Notes: generated from the letters alone by a model not told the origin. Positions 18,992 to 29,986 are shown, counted from the stretch's first letter. The stretch: DNA of 42,942 nt from Oscillospiraceae bacterium (GCA_009777055.1 WRMQ01000009.1:1-42942); one strand, 5' to 3'. Program-made: numbers and translations.

Positions 18992-20302
18992 TTATTCAGC
19001 GCCGTCGGCTTCGTCGTCAGCGGCTTCGGTTTTTACGGCCCGCTCCTGCACAAGCTTCAGGGCCATTTCGCGCTGCAGCCCCCGGGTGATCTCCTCCCTG
19101 GGCACCGCGAATTTCACCTGGGCCAGCTCCGCCTGATGCTCCTGGGCCAATTCAGCGTAATCCGCCTCAATATCCTCTTCCGTGGGCGTGAGGCCTTCCT
19201 TGGCGGCGATGGCCTCCAGGGCCAGCTCCAGCCTCACCTGGAGCTCCGCGCGCTCGAGCATCATGGCGTTGAACTCATCCTCGTCCTGCCCGGTGTATTG
19301 CAGATACCGCTCCAGGGGAACCTGGAGACGCTCCGCCATGAGATCGGTGTTGCGCTTGGCGCGCCGCTGAAAGATTTCCCCGGCGATTTCGCCTTCGGCC
19401 AGCGCCGCGACAGCGTCCTGCACTCCTCGCACGAAGCGGTCCTCGCTGGCCTTCGCCTTGGCTTCCTCCAGCTCCTTGCGGATGCCCGCGCGCAGATCCG
19501 CCACGGTATCGTAGTCCTCACCTACCTCCTGGGCGAATTCGTCGTCCAGCTCTGGCAGCTCTTCTGTCTTGAGGGCATGGAGCTTGATCTTGAACAGGGC
19601 GGGCTTGCCGGCCAGGTTCTCCGCGCCGTATTCCTCCGGGAAGCTGACGTTTATGTCGAATTCCTCGCCGGGCATATGCCCCACGATCTGCTCCTCAAAG
19701 CCGGGGATGAACGAGCCCGAGCCCAGGTCGAGGTCATAATTCTCGCTCTTGCCTCCCTCAAAGGCGACGCCGTCGGCAAAGCCCTCAAAGTCAATCTGAG
19801 CGGTGTCCCCCTCCTGCGCGGCACGGCCCTCCACCTCTACGGAGCGCGCGTTGCGGCGGCGCAGCTCTTCAATGCGCGCGTCGATATCCGCCTCGGTCAC
19901 GTCAACCGGGGGCGCGGGCACCTCGAGGCCGATATAATTGCCGACAGTGATCTCCGGCTTCACGATGACCGTGAAGCACAGCGTCGCGCCGGACTCCTTG
20001 CTGATTTCCTTTATATCCAGGTCCTGCGGCTGGTACTGGAGCTCCAGCTCCGAGGCCGTTACCGCCTCCTCCACCAGCGCCGGCAGCAGATCATCCAGGG
20101 CCTCCTCAAAGAAGAGATTCGCGCCGCAGCGCTTTTCGAGCATGGACCGGGGCGCCTTGCCCTTGCGGAACCCGGGCAGCTGGAACTTTGGCAGCTCCCT
20201 TTCGAAAACCGCGTCCAGCGCCGCATTGAACGCCTCCGCGTCCACCGCCGCGGTGACGCTCCATACGCCCTCGCCGGTCTTTTCCTTTGAAACAAAACTC
20301 AT
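18992..20302 (-). CDS. tig: Trigger factor
   Basis: LPKFQLPGFRKGKAPRSMLEKRCGANLFFEEALDDLL; PPIase region GDTAQIDFEGFADGVAFEGG; adjacent to clpP. Confidence 0.95.
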   Translation of the reverse strand: MSFVSKEKTGEGVWSVTAAVDAEAFNAALDAVFERELPKFQLPGFRKGKAPRSMLEKRCGANLFFEEALDDLLPALVEEAVTASELELQYQPQDLDIKEISKESGATLCFTVIVKPEITVGNYIGLEVPAPPVDVTEADIDARIEELRRRNARSVEVEGRAAQEGDTAQIDFEGFADGVAFEGGKSENYDLDLGSGSFIPGFEEQIVGHMPGEEFDINVSFPEEYGAENLAGKPALFKIKLHALKTEELPELDDEFAQEVGEDYDTVADLRAGIRKELEEAKAKASEDRFVRGVQDAVAALAEGEIAGEIFQRRAKRNTDLMAERLQVPLERYLQYTGQDEDEFNAMMLERAELQVRLELALEAIAAKEGLTPTEEDIEADYAELAQEHQAELAQVKFAVPREEITRGLQREMALKLVQERAVKTEAADDEADGAE

Positions 20303-20404
20303 TCTGACTTCTTCCTCCTATTATGCAGTTGAATCATTCGCCGAACTATTATACATGATGCGCGCGCAAATTTCCACTGTTTTTTTATTAAATTTATCTT
20401 AAAT

Positions 20405-21622
<1,218 letters not shown>

Positions 21623-21639
21623 GGAATCACTTCTTTCTC

Positions 21640-21684
21640 AAATATCTAATATCTAAAATCTAATATCTAAAATCTAAAATCTAG
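21640..21684. repeat. ATCTAAA / ATATCTA short tandem repeat
   Basis: AATATCTAATATCTAAAATCTAATATCTAAAATCTAAAATCTAG fills most of the argG-trpS spacer. Confidence 0.85.
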
Positions 21685-22709
21685 ATTTGCCATAGCCCCA
21701 TTTTTTTCATTGCCTTATCCACGGTTCGGGCCGCCAGGCGCGCGGCGCGCTCCGCCCCCTCGGCGGCGGCCTGCTTAAGATAGCCCGGCTCGGCCAGCAG
21801 ACGCCGGAATTCCTCCTGGAAGGGGCGCAGCTCCTCAACAACCGCCTCGGCGACGGCGGCCTTGAAGTCGCCGTATCCCCGGCCGGCAAATTCCCGCTCA
21901 ATCTCTTCGAAGGCTTTGCCTGTGCAGCAGGCGTAGATTGTCATAAGATTGTTGATGCCATCCTTGCCCGGTGCATAGCGCACGCAGGCCTCGGAATCCG
22001 TTACCGCGCTCTTGAATTTTTTCACGATCTGCTCCGGGCTGTCCAGCAAAGAGACCGAGGCCCGGGGGTTCGGGTCGGATTTCGACATTTTTTTTGTGGG
22101 CTCCTGCAGCGATTTTATCCGGGAGCCGAGCTTGCCGATGAAGGGCTCGGGCAGGGTAAAGGTCTGGCCATACAGGCCGTTGAAGCGCTCCGCGATATTG
22201 CGGGCCAGCTCCAGGTGCTGCTTCTGGTCGTCGCCGATAGGCACGTAATGCGCCTGATAGATGAGAATATCCGCCGCCATGAGCGTGGGGTAGGAAAACA
22301 GCCCCAAATTGACGTTGTCGGCGTGGGCGGAGGCTTTTTCCTTAAACTGCGTCATGCGCGAGGCCTCGCCGAACTGCGTGCAGCAGTTCAAAAGCCAATG
22401 GAGCTGGCAGTGCCCGGGCAGATGGCTCTGCACGAAAACGACGCTGTTATCCTGCCGCAGGCCCAGGGCCAGCAGCATGGCGAACATCTCCATGCTCTGC
22501 CTGCGCAGCTGGGGCGGCTCGGGCCGGATGGTGAGGGCGTGGAGATCCGCCACGCCATAGATGCAGTCGTAGTCCCGCGCCATGGCGGACCAGTTGCGGA
22601 ACGCGCCCAGGTAATTGCCCAGGGTCGGCACACTGGTGGGCTGGATCAGGCTCAGCACACGCTTGCGCGCCTCGCGCGCCTGCGCCGGGCTGTTCTTTGC
22701 TTCTTCCAT
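21681..22709 (-). CDS. trpS: Tryptophanyl-tRNA synthetase
   Basis: SLIQPTSVPTLGNYLGAFRNW (class I HIGH-like region), KKMSKSDPN (KMSKS). Confidence 0.96.
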   Translation of the reverse strand: MEEAKNSPAQAREARKRVLSLIQPTSVPTLGNYLGAFRNWSAMARDYDCIYGVADLHALTIRPEPPQLRRQSMEMFAMLLALGLRQDNSVVFVQSHLPGHCQLHWLLNCCTQFGEASRMTQFKEKASAHADNVNLGLFSYPTLMAADILIYQAHYVPIGDDQKQHLELARNIAERFNGLYGQTFTLPEPFIGKLGSRIKSLQEPTKKMSKSDPNPRASVSLLDSPEQIVKKFKSAVTDSEACVRYAPGKDGINNLMTIYACCTGKAFEEIEREFAGRGYGDFKAAVAEAVVEELRPFQEEFRRLLAEPGYLKQAAAEGAERAARLAARTVDKAMKKMGLWQI

Positions 22710-22712
22710 ATA

Positions 22713-23759
22713 TTAACCTCCTGTGGGTACAATCTCCGGCCAGCGGGTAAAGCTCCGGAAAAAACGGTCCACGGCCGCCACGTTTTCGTCGGCGCGATAC
22801 GATTGGAAGAGCTCCTCCAGCGTCTGCTCATACGCCGCGTATTTCAGATCACGCAGACAGCTGTCCCGATAAGCGAGGTAATACTCCTCCCTGCTTTCGC
22901 GCATGTTGAGGCCCATGGCCACCAAAAAGAAGTCCGGGTATTCCAACAGGGTAGCTTTGTCGGGGCTGAGCGCGCGCACCTTCTCAAAGGCCTCCTCGGG
23001 GTATTCGCCGGAGCTTTTATGCACCACCACCGGCGAGGGGCTCGCGTAGCTCAGCGCCTCGCCGTATTCCTGGGCCGCGGCAAAAAAATCCGTGCCATCG
23101 TTTACGGCCTCCGCCAGCTTATTCAGCTCCTCGCGCAGGGCATCCAGCTCCGCCTTGGCCAGGGGGACTTCGCTGCCGTCCTCCGCCGTTTTGGTCAGGA
23201 ATACGCGCAGGCCGTTGTAGGCCACGTGGCTGCCGTAAAAATAGGCCTCAATCTCCTCCTCGGGCACCGCGCGGGGTCCGCCGGTGTCATACAGCGTGCG
23301 AAAGAGCTGCGCCCGGGCCAAAATTCCCTCCTGCACCCCGGTGATGGTCTGCTTGCTCACACCGATGGCGCTGTAATACGGGCCAAAGACCCGCCAGATA
23401 GAGCTCACGCGCTCCGCTACCTGCATTTTGTATTGCGCCTCCAGGGGCTGCGCGCGGCTGCGCAGCTCGCTGTTGACCGCGATGAACGCGGCGCAGCGCG
23501 CGGCGACATCGGCGCGCAGAGCCTTCTCGTCCTTAGGACGGCCCTGCGCGTCGGCGTTGCTTTCGGCATAGGCCGGGTCCTGCAGGGCTTCGGAGAGAAA
23601 GTAGCTGTAGAGCTCCCGGGAAACCGGCACGCCCTCCACCTGCAGCAGCCAGACTTCGCCGGGCCGCGCCGTCACGCCGCTGAACACCGCCAGCGCCAAA
23701 CAGATGGCCGCCAGCAGCACGGTGGCTTTTTTGGTCCAGTTGGTACGTTTCATGTGCAT
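22713..23759 (-). CDS. Secreted SurA/PrsA-like putative peptidyl-prolyl isomerase or foldase
   Basis: N-terminal signal/TM; SurA_N-like VEGVPVSRELYSYFLSEALQ; helical region. Confidence 0.6.
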   Translation of the reverse strand: MHMKRTNWTKKATVLLAAICLALAVFSGVTARPGEVWLLQVEGVPVSRELYSYFLSEALQDPAYAESNADAQGRPKDEKALRADVAARCAAFIAVNSELRSRAQPLEAQYKMQVAERVSSIWRVFGPYYSAIGVSKQTITGVQEGILARAQLFRTLYDTGGPRAVPEEEIEAYFYGSHVAYNGLRVFLTKTAEDGSEVPLAKAELDALREELNKLAEAVNDGTDFFAAAQEYGEALSYASPSPVVVHKSSGEYPEEAFEKVRALSPDKATLLEYPDFFLVAMGLNMRESREEYYLAYRDSCLRDLKYAAYEQTLEELFQSYRADENVAAVDRFFRSFTRWPEIVPTGG

Positions 23760-23773
23760 CCCCTGTATAATAC

Positions 23774-25042
23774 TTACGCCTGCGGGAGTCCGTTTTCCGC
23801 GAACAGGCAGACGGCCTCCATCGTAATTTCCGCGGCGATCTGTATCGCCTCGGGCACCAGAATGTCGTAGTTATCCAGACGGGTGTGGTAGTATTTCGGC
23901 GGCGTGGGGTCCATGGCCGCGAAGCCGGTGGAGGGGATGCCGCCCTGGGTGAAGGCCGCGGCGTCGCAGGCGCCGATATAGATGGAGGCGGAGGGCAGAT
24001 CGTGGCCGCAGTTGAGCCCGGCCTCCTTCATGAGCTTCTGCACGCGGGGGTCGTGCCGCAGCGTGCCGCTGAGATCGCGGTTATAGATGGCGATATCCTT
24101 GAGGTCGCGGAAGGTGTCCAGCCCCAGGCAGACGGTCTGCACGCCGGGATCCAGCAGCTCCTCCTTGTGGGCCTTCACATAGGCCTTCGCCCCGCGCAGG
24201 CCCGCCTCCTCAGAGCCGCTGAGCATCACGACCACCTCGGTGTCGTCAAAGCGGATGCCCGCCCCGGCCAGCTCCTTGAGCACAATCATGGCCGTGTAGC
24301 AGCCGGAAAGATTATCCGCGGCGCCGGGCACGCTCTTCGTCCAGCTCTGGAAGAACAGGAAGCCAATACAGCAGGGAAAGAGGCAGAACATGGCGATGCC
24401 GGCGATCAAAAAGAGAATCCGCAGAAAATCCGAATCCACCGCGCCCGCGACGTCATACGCGAGAAAACGGATGAGGTTCGCGCAAAAACAGACGATCAGG
24501 CCCACCACGGCGGGGATGAGCACCAGCTTCATGCCCACGCCGCCCAGCTTGTAGTTGAGGGTCCACTCATATTGGGAATCCGCGTGGCCGATGAGAAAGA
24601 TCCGCTTCTTCGGCGTGCCTGAGGCCGCCTTGCGGGTAGCCATCACGTTGTGGGAGGGATACGCCTTGAAGAGCCGGTCGACGAACTGCTTATACATGAC
24701 AAATTCCAGGATCAGCGGAATCGCCGCCAGGGTGACGAGAATCAGCCCCAGCCAGGCGATATTGAACCAGAACAGCACGGCTGCCGTCATGGTCAGCGCC
24801 ACGGTGAACGGAATAAAGCCCATAAAGGCCTGCCGGTGCACGGGAAAGCCCTCCGATTCGATGGTGTCGGCCCAGGGCTCCATTTGCGCGGCCATGTCCT
24901 GCTGGGCCTTCCACTCGGCCTCGCTGCCGGGGGCGCGGGGCCCGAAGGTCTTGATCAGCCGGGTGATATCCTCCACAGCCCAGGCCGTGGATTCCTTGAA
25001 TTTGAACGCCGCCGCCTTGAGAAACTTGTCTGCCGTTTTCAT
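23774..25042 (-). CDS. M28 family metallopeptidase with integral membrane segments
   Basis: LIGHADSQ, GAADNLSGCYTAMIVLKEL, VVMLSGSEEAGLRGAKAY, YYHTRLDNYD. Confidence 0.88.
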   Translation of the reverse strand: MKTADKFLKAAAFKFKESTAWAVEDITRLIKTFGPRAPGSEAEWKAQQDMAAQMEPWADTIESEGFPVHRQAFMGFIPFTVALTMTAAVLFWFNIAWLGLILVTLAAIPLILEFVMYKQFVDRLFKAYPSHNVMATRKAASGTPKKRIFLIGHADSQYEWTLNYKLGGVGMKLVLIPAVVGLIVCFCANLIRFLAYDVAGAVDSDFLRILFLIAGIAMFCLFPCCIGFLFFQSWTKSVPGAADNLSGCYTAMIVLKELAGAGIRFDDTEVVVMLSGSEEAGLRGAKAYVKAHKEELLDPGVQTVCLGLDTFRDLKDIAIYNRDLSGTLRHDPRVQKLMKEAGLNCGHDLPSASIYIGACDAAAFTQGGIPSTGFAAMDPTPPKYYHTRLDNYDILVPEAIQIAAEITMEAVCLFAENGLPQA

Positions 25043-25181
25043 GAAGCATTCCCCCTACTTTTAGTCATTGTATATGATACTCCATCAGAGGGGTCCTTGT
25101 CAAGCCCGCAATTTATCAGCGTGAAGAATTTGCGCATAATATGCTATGGGGAAGCGCCTTTGGCTTTCGCAAGAAAAGGGC

Positions 25182-25210
25182 TTGCATTTTGCGTCCTCAT
25201 CCGTTATAAT
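25182..25210 (+). promoter_or_regulatory. Putative sigma-A promoter TTGCAT-N17-TATAAT for the CpsB-type gene
   Basis: Near-consensus boxes, 17-bp spacer, 48 bp upstream of the start codon. Confidence 0.7.
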
Positions 25211-25257
25211 ATAAAAATATATGATAAAAAATTTGAATAGAAAAAAGATAGAAAAAT

Positions 25258-25986
25258 ATGATTGATCTGCATTGCCATATTCTGCACGATATCGACGACG
25301 GGCCCTCCACGGCCGGGGAGGCCCTGCGCATGGCCGCGCTGGCCGCGGCTGACGGCGTCAGCGATATTGTGGCCACGCCGCATTTTTACCGGCTTTCAAG
25401 GCCTGAGACCTTCTATCACGCGCGGGACGCGCGGCTGCGGGAGCTGCGGCTGCTCCTGGAGCGGGAGGGCATTGACCTGCGGCTGCATCCCGGGGCCGAG
25501 GTGTTTGTGGACGACGACATCTTTTACGCGGGCGACCTGGAGCCGGCCTGCATCAACGGCAGCCGCTATCTGCTGGCGGAGTTCGGCTTCGGGCAGCTGC
25601 GCGCCGCGCGGTTCCGGCAGTACCTCGAAGAGATCTTCAGCCGGGGTCTGGTGCCTGTCATCGCCCATCCGGAGCGCTGTCTCTTTTTGCAGCGCGGACG
25701 CGATTTGATCGACGAGGCAGCGGAAAGCGGCGCGCTCTTCCAGGTCAGCGCCACGAGCCTGGCGGGCTGGGGTTACGTAGAGCAGGAAATCGCGCTTCAG
25801 CTGGTGACCGGCAATATCGCCACGGTGCTGGCCACCGACGCCCACGACGCGGCGCGGCGCGGCACCGCGCTGGCCACAATGTGCCGCGGCTTCCCTCCCG
25901 AAATCACGGAGGAGGCCATCCATTACATGACCCGAACGGCCCCCGCCGCGCTGCTGAAAAACGAGGTTCCCCCGGCGAGGGATTAA
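25258..25986 (+). CDS. CpsB/CapC-type PHP protein-tyrosine phosphatase
   Basis: MIDLHCHILHDIDDGPSTAGEALRMAALAAADGVSDIVATPH; followed by BY-kinase. Confidence 0.92.
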   Translation: MIDLHCHILHDIDDGPSTAGEALRMAALAAADGVSDIVATPHFYRLSRPETFYHARDARLRELRLLLEREGIDLRLHPGAEVFVDDDIFYAGDLEPACINGSRYLLAEFGFGQLRAARFRQYLEEIFSRGLVPVIAHPERCLFLQRGRDLIDEAAESGALFQVSATSLAGWGYVEQEIALQLVTGNIATVLATDAHDAARRGTALATMCRGFPPEITEEAIHYMTRTAPAALLKNEVPPARD

Positions 25987-26118
25987 TACTATCCTGCAGA
26001 ATAGTAAAAAGCAGAACAGTAAAAGATAGTACAAAAAATAATATAAAATATAGTATAAAAAATAGTGTGAAAAATAGTGTGAAAATAGTATAAAATACAA
26101 AACGAAAGGGGTTTGCTT

Positions 26119-27705
26119 ATGCAGCAGGAGCAGGGAGGGGTTTACCGCGCGGCTCCGGCCTCCGCCGGCGTCCCGCCGTTTTTGCAGCTGGATTATGGCC
26201 GCCTCCTGCGCGCCGTCATCCGCCGTATCTGGGTCGTGATTCTCGCGGGGATCGCGGGCGGAAGCGCGATGTATTATCTGTCCAAGCAGCAGACCTACAC
26301 GCTTTATAGCACAGAGACGATCCTCGCCTTCACCATTGTGACCTATAACGAGGAAACCCGCTTTGAGGGCACGCCCAACGAGGTCACCATCAAGCTGCCC
26401 ATCCGCGGCTATTATTACAACGCGAACCCCAGCCAGTTTGGCCTGCTGCTCCAAAGCGACGCCGTGATGGAAAAGCTTTCCGAGGCCCTGAACGGGAAAT
26501 ATTCAGAGGAGGCCATGCGCGGCGCCGTTGGCATCGTCAACATGAACGAGCCCGCGTTTTTCAAGCTTTTCGTCCAGCACTCGGACCCCAGCTTCTGCAA
26601 TGAGGTGCTCAATGCCCTGGTGACGGTGTTTCCGGATTATCTCAAGCGCTTCGAGACCACCCTGGGCATCGAAACGGTGCGGCGGCCCCGCCCGGCGGTG
26701 ATTGTGGACAACAGCGACCGCTCCCGTACCGTGGCGATCTATGGCGCGGTCATTGGCTGCGCGCTGACGATGGCGCTGTTCCTCGTGCTGGAGATGTCCA
26801 AGACCACCATTCGCAGCGCGCAGGATATCCGCAGCCATATTTCGGAACGAATGCTGGGCATGACGCCCTTTCAGGCCACATATAAGCGGTATCAGAAAAA
26901 AACCGGCAACCGCGTGCCCAACATCATGGACAAGCGAAGCGTGGGCTTCGATTTCATCGAAAACATTAAGGCGCTGCGCACCAAGCTGGAAAACACCGCC
27001 GCCAAATGGGACGCGAAAATCTTCGCTGTCTCAAGCACCTTCGAAAACGAGGGCAAGACGACGCTTTCCCTCAACATTGCCTGCGCGATGGCGCAAAAGG
27101 GCAAAAACGTGCTGCTCATTGACTGCGACCTGCGCAAGCCCGCGCTGATGAAGGGCATCGGCGTGAAGGACTCCGACAGCTGCGGTATTTTGCCTATCCT
27201 GACCGGCAAATCCAGCTATGAGGATTCCGTGAAATACGTGAAGTCCCTGCGGCTGTTTGTGCTGTCTACCGGCGGCACCACGGCGAACCCCACGGAGATG
27301 CTCAGCCGCGAGCCCATGGCCAGGATTCTGCAAAAGGCCCGGGAGGAATTCGATTACGTGATCATCGACACGCCGCCCTCCCGCGTGGTGTCTGACTGCA
27401 TCGCCCTGGCGCCCTATATCGAGGGCCTGATCTACGCCATCCGCTACGACTATGCCCGGGCGGCACAGATCAACGAGACCCTGGACGAGATCAGCGGCGC
27501 GGGCATCAAGATTGTGGGCACCGTGCTCACGATGGCCGCCTCCGAACGGATTCTGCGGCGCGGCGGCTATTACGCCAATTATCGCAGGCCCGGCAAATAT
27601 TACGGCGGCTACGGCTACGGCTACGGTTATACCGCCGAGGGCTACGGCTATTACGGCCAGAAAAACAAGAACGGCAGAAAGCAGGCGATGGACGAAGAGC
27701 AATGA
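26119..27705 (+). CDS. Fused Wzz-type chain-length determinant / bacterial tyrosine kinase (BY-kinase)
   Basis: N-terminal Wzz with two TMs; Walker A NEGKTTLSLNIACAMAQKGKNVLLIDCDLRKPA; Walker B YVIIDTPPS; Tyr-rich C-terminal tail. Confidence 0.92.
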   Translation: MQQEQGGVYRAAPASAGVPPFLQLDYGRLLRAVIRRIWVVILAGIAGGSAMYYLSKQQTYTLYSTETILAFTIVTYNEETRFEGTPNEVTIKLPIRGYYYNANPSQFGLLLQSDAVMEKLSEALNGKYSEEAMRGAVGIVNMNEPAFFKLFVQHSDPSFCNEVLNALVTVFPDYLKRFETTLGIETVRRPRPAVIVDNSDRSRTVAIYGAVIGCALTMALFLVLEMSKTTIRSAQDIRSHISERMLGMTPFQATYKRYQKKTGNRVPNIMDKRSVGFDFIENIKALRTKLENTAAKWDAKIFAVSSTFENEGKTTLSLNIACAMAQKGKNVLLIDCDLRKPALMKGIGVKDSDSCGILPILTGKSSYEDSVKYVKSLRLFVLSTGGTTANPTEMLSREPMARILQKAREEFDYVIIDTPPSRVVSDCIALAPYIEGLIYAIRYDYARAAQINETLDEISGAGIKIVGTVLTMAASERILRRGGYYANYRRPGKYYGGYGYGYGYTAEGYGYYGQKNKNGRKQAMDEEQ

Positions 27706-27756
27706 GCAATGAGCAATTAACAATTAACAATGAATAATTAACAATTTGGCCGGTCT
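27700..27756. repeat. AACAATG/AACAATT heptad repeat ending in GGCCGGTC (family member)
   Basis: AATGAGCAATGAGCAATTAACAATTAACAATGAATAATTAACAATTTGGCCGGTC; matches reverse complement of 1-55 and 39337-39440 copies. Confidence 0.75.
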
Positions 27757-27812
27757 TTGCAAAGTTAACACATAAGCTGAAAATGATACAAGCCATATCA
27801 TGAGGTTTTTGC

Positions 27813-28955
27813 ATGGAGCGCATCTATCTTTCTCCGCCGCATTTAAACGGGCGGGAAATCGAATATCTGCGCGAAGCCGTCGATACCAATTGGGTTGCCC
27901 CCGCGGGCCCGCACCTCGCGGCCTTTGAGGAGGAGCTCTGCCAGGAAATCGGCGGCGGCTTCGGGGCCGCTTTATCCTCGGGCACGGCGGCGCTTCACCT
28001 GGCGCTGCGCCAATTGGGCGTGGGGCCGGGCGATGTTGTGCTCTGCTCGGACCTCACCTTTTCCGGCAGCGTGAATCCCGTGCTCTATGAAAAAGCCATA
28101 CCGGTGTTCGTTGACAGCCTCCCCGGCGGCTGCAATGTGGACTCAAGGGCCCTGCGCAGGGCGCTGGAAAAAAACGCGAAGCGTGTTAAAGCGGCTATTA
28201 TCGTCGATCTCTACGGCCAAAGCGCGGCCTGGGATGAGATTCTCCCCCTCTGCGAAGAATACGGCGTGCCGGTGATCGAGGACGCCGCCGAAGCTCTGGG
28301 CGCGCGATATCACGGAAAGAGCTGCGGCCTGTTCGGCGAGATCGGCGTGTTTTCTTTTAACGGCAATAAAATCATCACCACCTCCGGCGGCGGCATGGCC
28401 ATTGCCAAAACCCGGGAGCGCGCGCATAAAATCACCTTCTGGGCGAATCAGGCCAAGGAAGCGGCGCCCTACTACCTGCACCGGGAGCTGGGCTTCAATT
28501 ATCGCATGTCGAACCTTTGCGCCGGGGTAGGGCGCGCGCAGCTGCTCACGCTGCGGGAGCACATCGCCCGGCGGAGGGAAATTCACGAGCGCTACGCGGC
28601 GGCTTTCGCGGCGGCGAAGCTGCCTTTCAAGCCGGTTCCCGCGCCGCGGGGCTGCGAGCCAAACTACTGGCTCACGACGGCGCTGCTGGAGCCCGGCTGC
28701 GGCGTTGCTCCGCAGGATTTGGCCAGGCGGCTGGAAGCGGTAAATATTGAGGCCCGGCGCGCGTGGAATCCCATGCACTGCCAGCCCGTTTACGCACAGT
28801 ATGAATATATCATGGCGGAAGAGGGCGAGCCCTGCCGTGGATGCTCGGAGGATTTCTTCCGCCGGGGGCTTTGCCTTCCCTCGGGCTCGGGTATGACAGA
28901 GACGGAGCAGGCCTTTGTAATTGAGCAAATCATGAGGTTTTTTGATGAACGATGA
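27813..28955 (+). CDS. DegT/DnrJ/EryC1/StrS-family PLP aminotransferase (nucleotide-sugar type)
   Basis: ALSSGTAALHLALRQLGVGPGDVVLCSDLTFSGS, VIEDAAEALGA, GVFSFNGNKIITTSGGGM (PLP lysine). Confidence 0.93.
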   Translation: MERIYLSPPHLNGREIEYLREAVDTNWVAPAGPHLAAFEEELCQEIGGGFGAALSSGTAALHLALRQLGVGPGDVVLCSDLTFSGSVNPVLYEKAIPVFVDSLPGGCNVDSRALRRALEKNAKRVKAAIIVDLYGQSAAWDEILPLCEEYGVPVIEDAAEALGARYHGKSCGLFGEIGVFSFNGNKIITTSGGGMAIAKTRERAHKITFWANQAKEAAPYYLHRELGFNYRMSNLCAGVGRAQLLTLREHIARRREIHERYAAAFAAAKLPFKPVPAPRGCEPNYWLTTALLEPGCGVAPQDLARRLEAVNIEARRAWNPMHCQPVYAQYEYIMAEEGEPCRGCSEDFFRRGLCLPSGSGMTETEQAFVIEQIMRFFDER

Positions 28956-29418
28956 ATTCTATATGCGCCGCGCGCTTGCCCTTGCCCGCGCGGCCGCCGG
29001 GGAGGGCGAGACCCCCGTGGGCGCCGTCATTACGCGGCGCGGCGAGATTGTGGGCGAGGGCCGCAACCGCCGGGAAAACGGCAAAAGCGCCCTGCTTCAC
29101 GCCGAGCTGGAGGCCATCGCGGCGGCCTGCGCCAGGCTGGGCGGCTGGCGGCTGTGGGAGTGCGAGCTCTATGTTACGCTGGAGCCCTGCCCCATGTGCG
29201 CCGGCGCGGTCATCAACGCGCGCATCCCGCGCGTCGTGTACGGGGCGCGCGACCCCAAGGCCGGCTGCTGCGGCTCGGTGACAGATCTCTTCGCCATGCC
29301 CTTCAACCACAGGCCGGCGGCGCGGGGCGGCTGCCTGGAGGAGGAATGCGCCGCGCTGCTGAGGGAATTTTTCAGGGGACTGAGGGCGGAGAAACTTTCT
29401 CTTGACAAAAGCATATAA
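28945..29418 (+). CDS. tadA: tRNA-specific adenosine deaminase TadA
   Basis: HAELEAI ... LYVTLEPCPMCAGAVINARIPRVVYGARDPKAGCCGS. Confidence 0.93.
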   Translation: MNDEFYMRRALALARAAAGEGETPVGAVITRRGEIVGEGRNRRENGKSALLHAELEAIAAACARLGGWRLWECELYVTLEPCPMCAGAVINARIPRVVYGARDPKAGCCGSVTDLFAMPFNHRPAARGGCLEEECAALLREFFRGLRAEKLSLDKSI

Positions 29419-29430
29419 ATGGGGTATAAT
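29402..29430 (+). promoter_or_regulatory. Consensus sigma-A promoter TTGACA-N17-TATAAT upstream of yefM-yoeB
   Basis: Perfect -35 and -10 with 17-bp spacer. Confidence 0.88.
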
Positions 29431-29452
29431 AAGTACGTAATCTTGTACGTAA
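29431..29452 (+). promoter_or_regulatory. Putative YefM operator: two GTACGTAA sites 12 bp apart
   Basis: AAGTACGTAATCTTGTACGTAA directly downstream of the -10 box. Confidence 0.65.
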
Positions 29453-29465
29453 AGGAGTGTAAATT

Positions 29466-29723
29466 ATGACTGCAGTCAATTATTCAACGATTCGCAGCAG
29501 GTTTTTGGATTATTGCAACCGGGTAGCCGATGACGCTGAAACCGTAATCGTTACCCGTAAAGACGAAAAAAATGTTGTTTTGATCAGCTTGGAGGAATAT
29601 AACGCCCTGATAAAGCTTGCGAAAAACGCGGAATATCTGGCCATGCTGGATCGTTCGCTTGCCCAGATCGAACGCGGCGAAACGGTTACAAAAACCATGG
29701 ATGAGCTGGAGGCCATGGAATGA
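29466..29723 (+). CDS. yefM: YefM/Phd-family antitoxin
   Basis: MTAVNYSTIRSRFLDYCNRVADDAETVIVTRKDEKNVVLISLEEYNAL; overlaps toxin by ATGA. Confidence 0.92.
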   Translation: MTAVNYSTIRSRFLDYCNRVADDAETVIVTRKDEKNVVLISLEEYNALIKLAKNAEYLAMLDRSLAQIERGETVTKTMDELEAME

Positions 29724-29986
29724 ATGACATTACCTTTTCCACCACCGCGTGGGAGCATTACCTCTCCTGGCAGCAATTGGACCGCAAAACGCTGAAAAAA
29801 ATAAACGATCTGCTCAAAGATATCCAGCGCAATGGCCCGATGGAAGGCACGGGAAAGCCGGAAACGCTGAAATACCGCAAAGCCTGGAGCCGCCGCATTG
29901 ACCATGCGAACCGCCTGGTATACAGGTTCCACGAGGACAATAAAAACGTATTCGTTATATCCTGTAAGGGCCATTACGGCGATTAA
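29720..29986 (+). CDS. yoeB: YoeB-family toxin (RelE-superfamily mRNA interferase)
   Basis: FSTTAWEHYLSWQQLDRKTLKKINDLLKDIQRN...GKPETLKYRKAWSRRIDHANRLVYRF...SCKGHYGD. Confidence 0.93.
   Translation: MNDITFSTTAWEHYLSWQQLDRKTLKKINDLLKDIQRNGPMEGTGKPETLKYRKAWSRRIDHANRLVYRFHEDNKNVFVISCKGHYGD

Noticed and set aside
22710-22712. T-box or trp leader upstream of trpS
   Set aside because: Only 3 bp separates trpS from the preceding co-directional gene; no room for a leader
22215-23870. 551-aa plus-strand ORF
   Set aside because: Antisense to trpS and the SurA-like gene; composition typical of shadow ORFs in high-GC DNA
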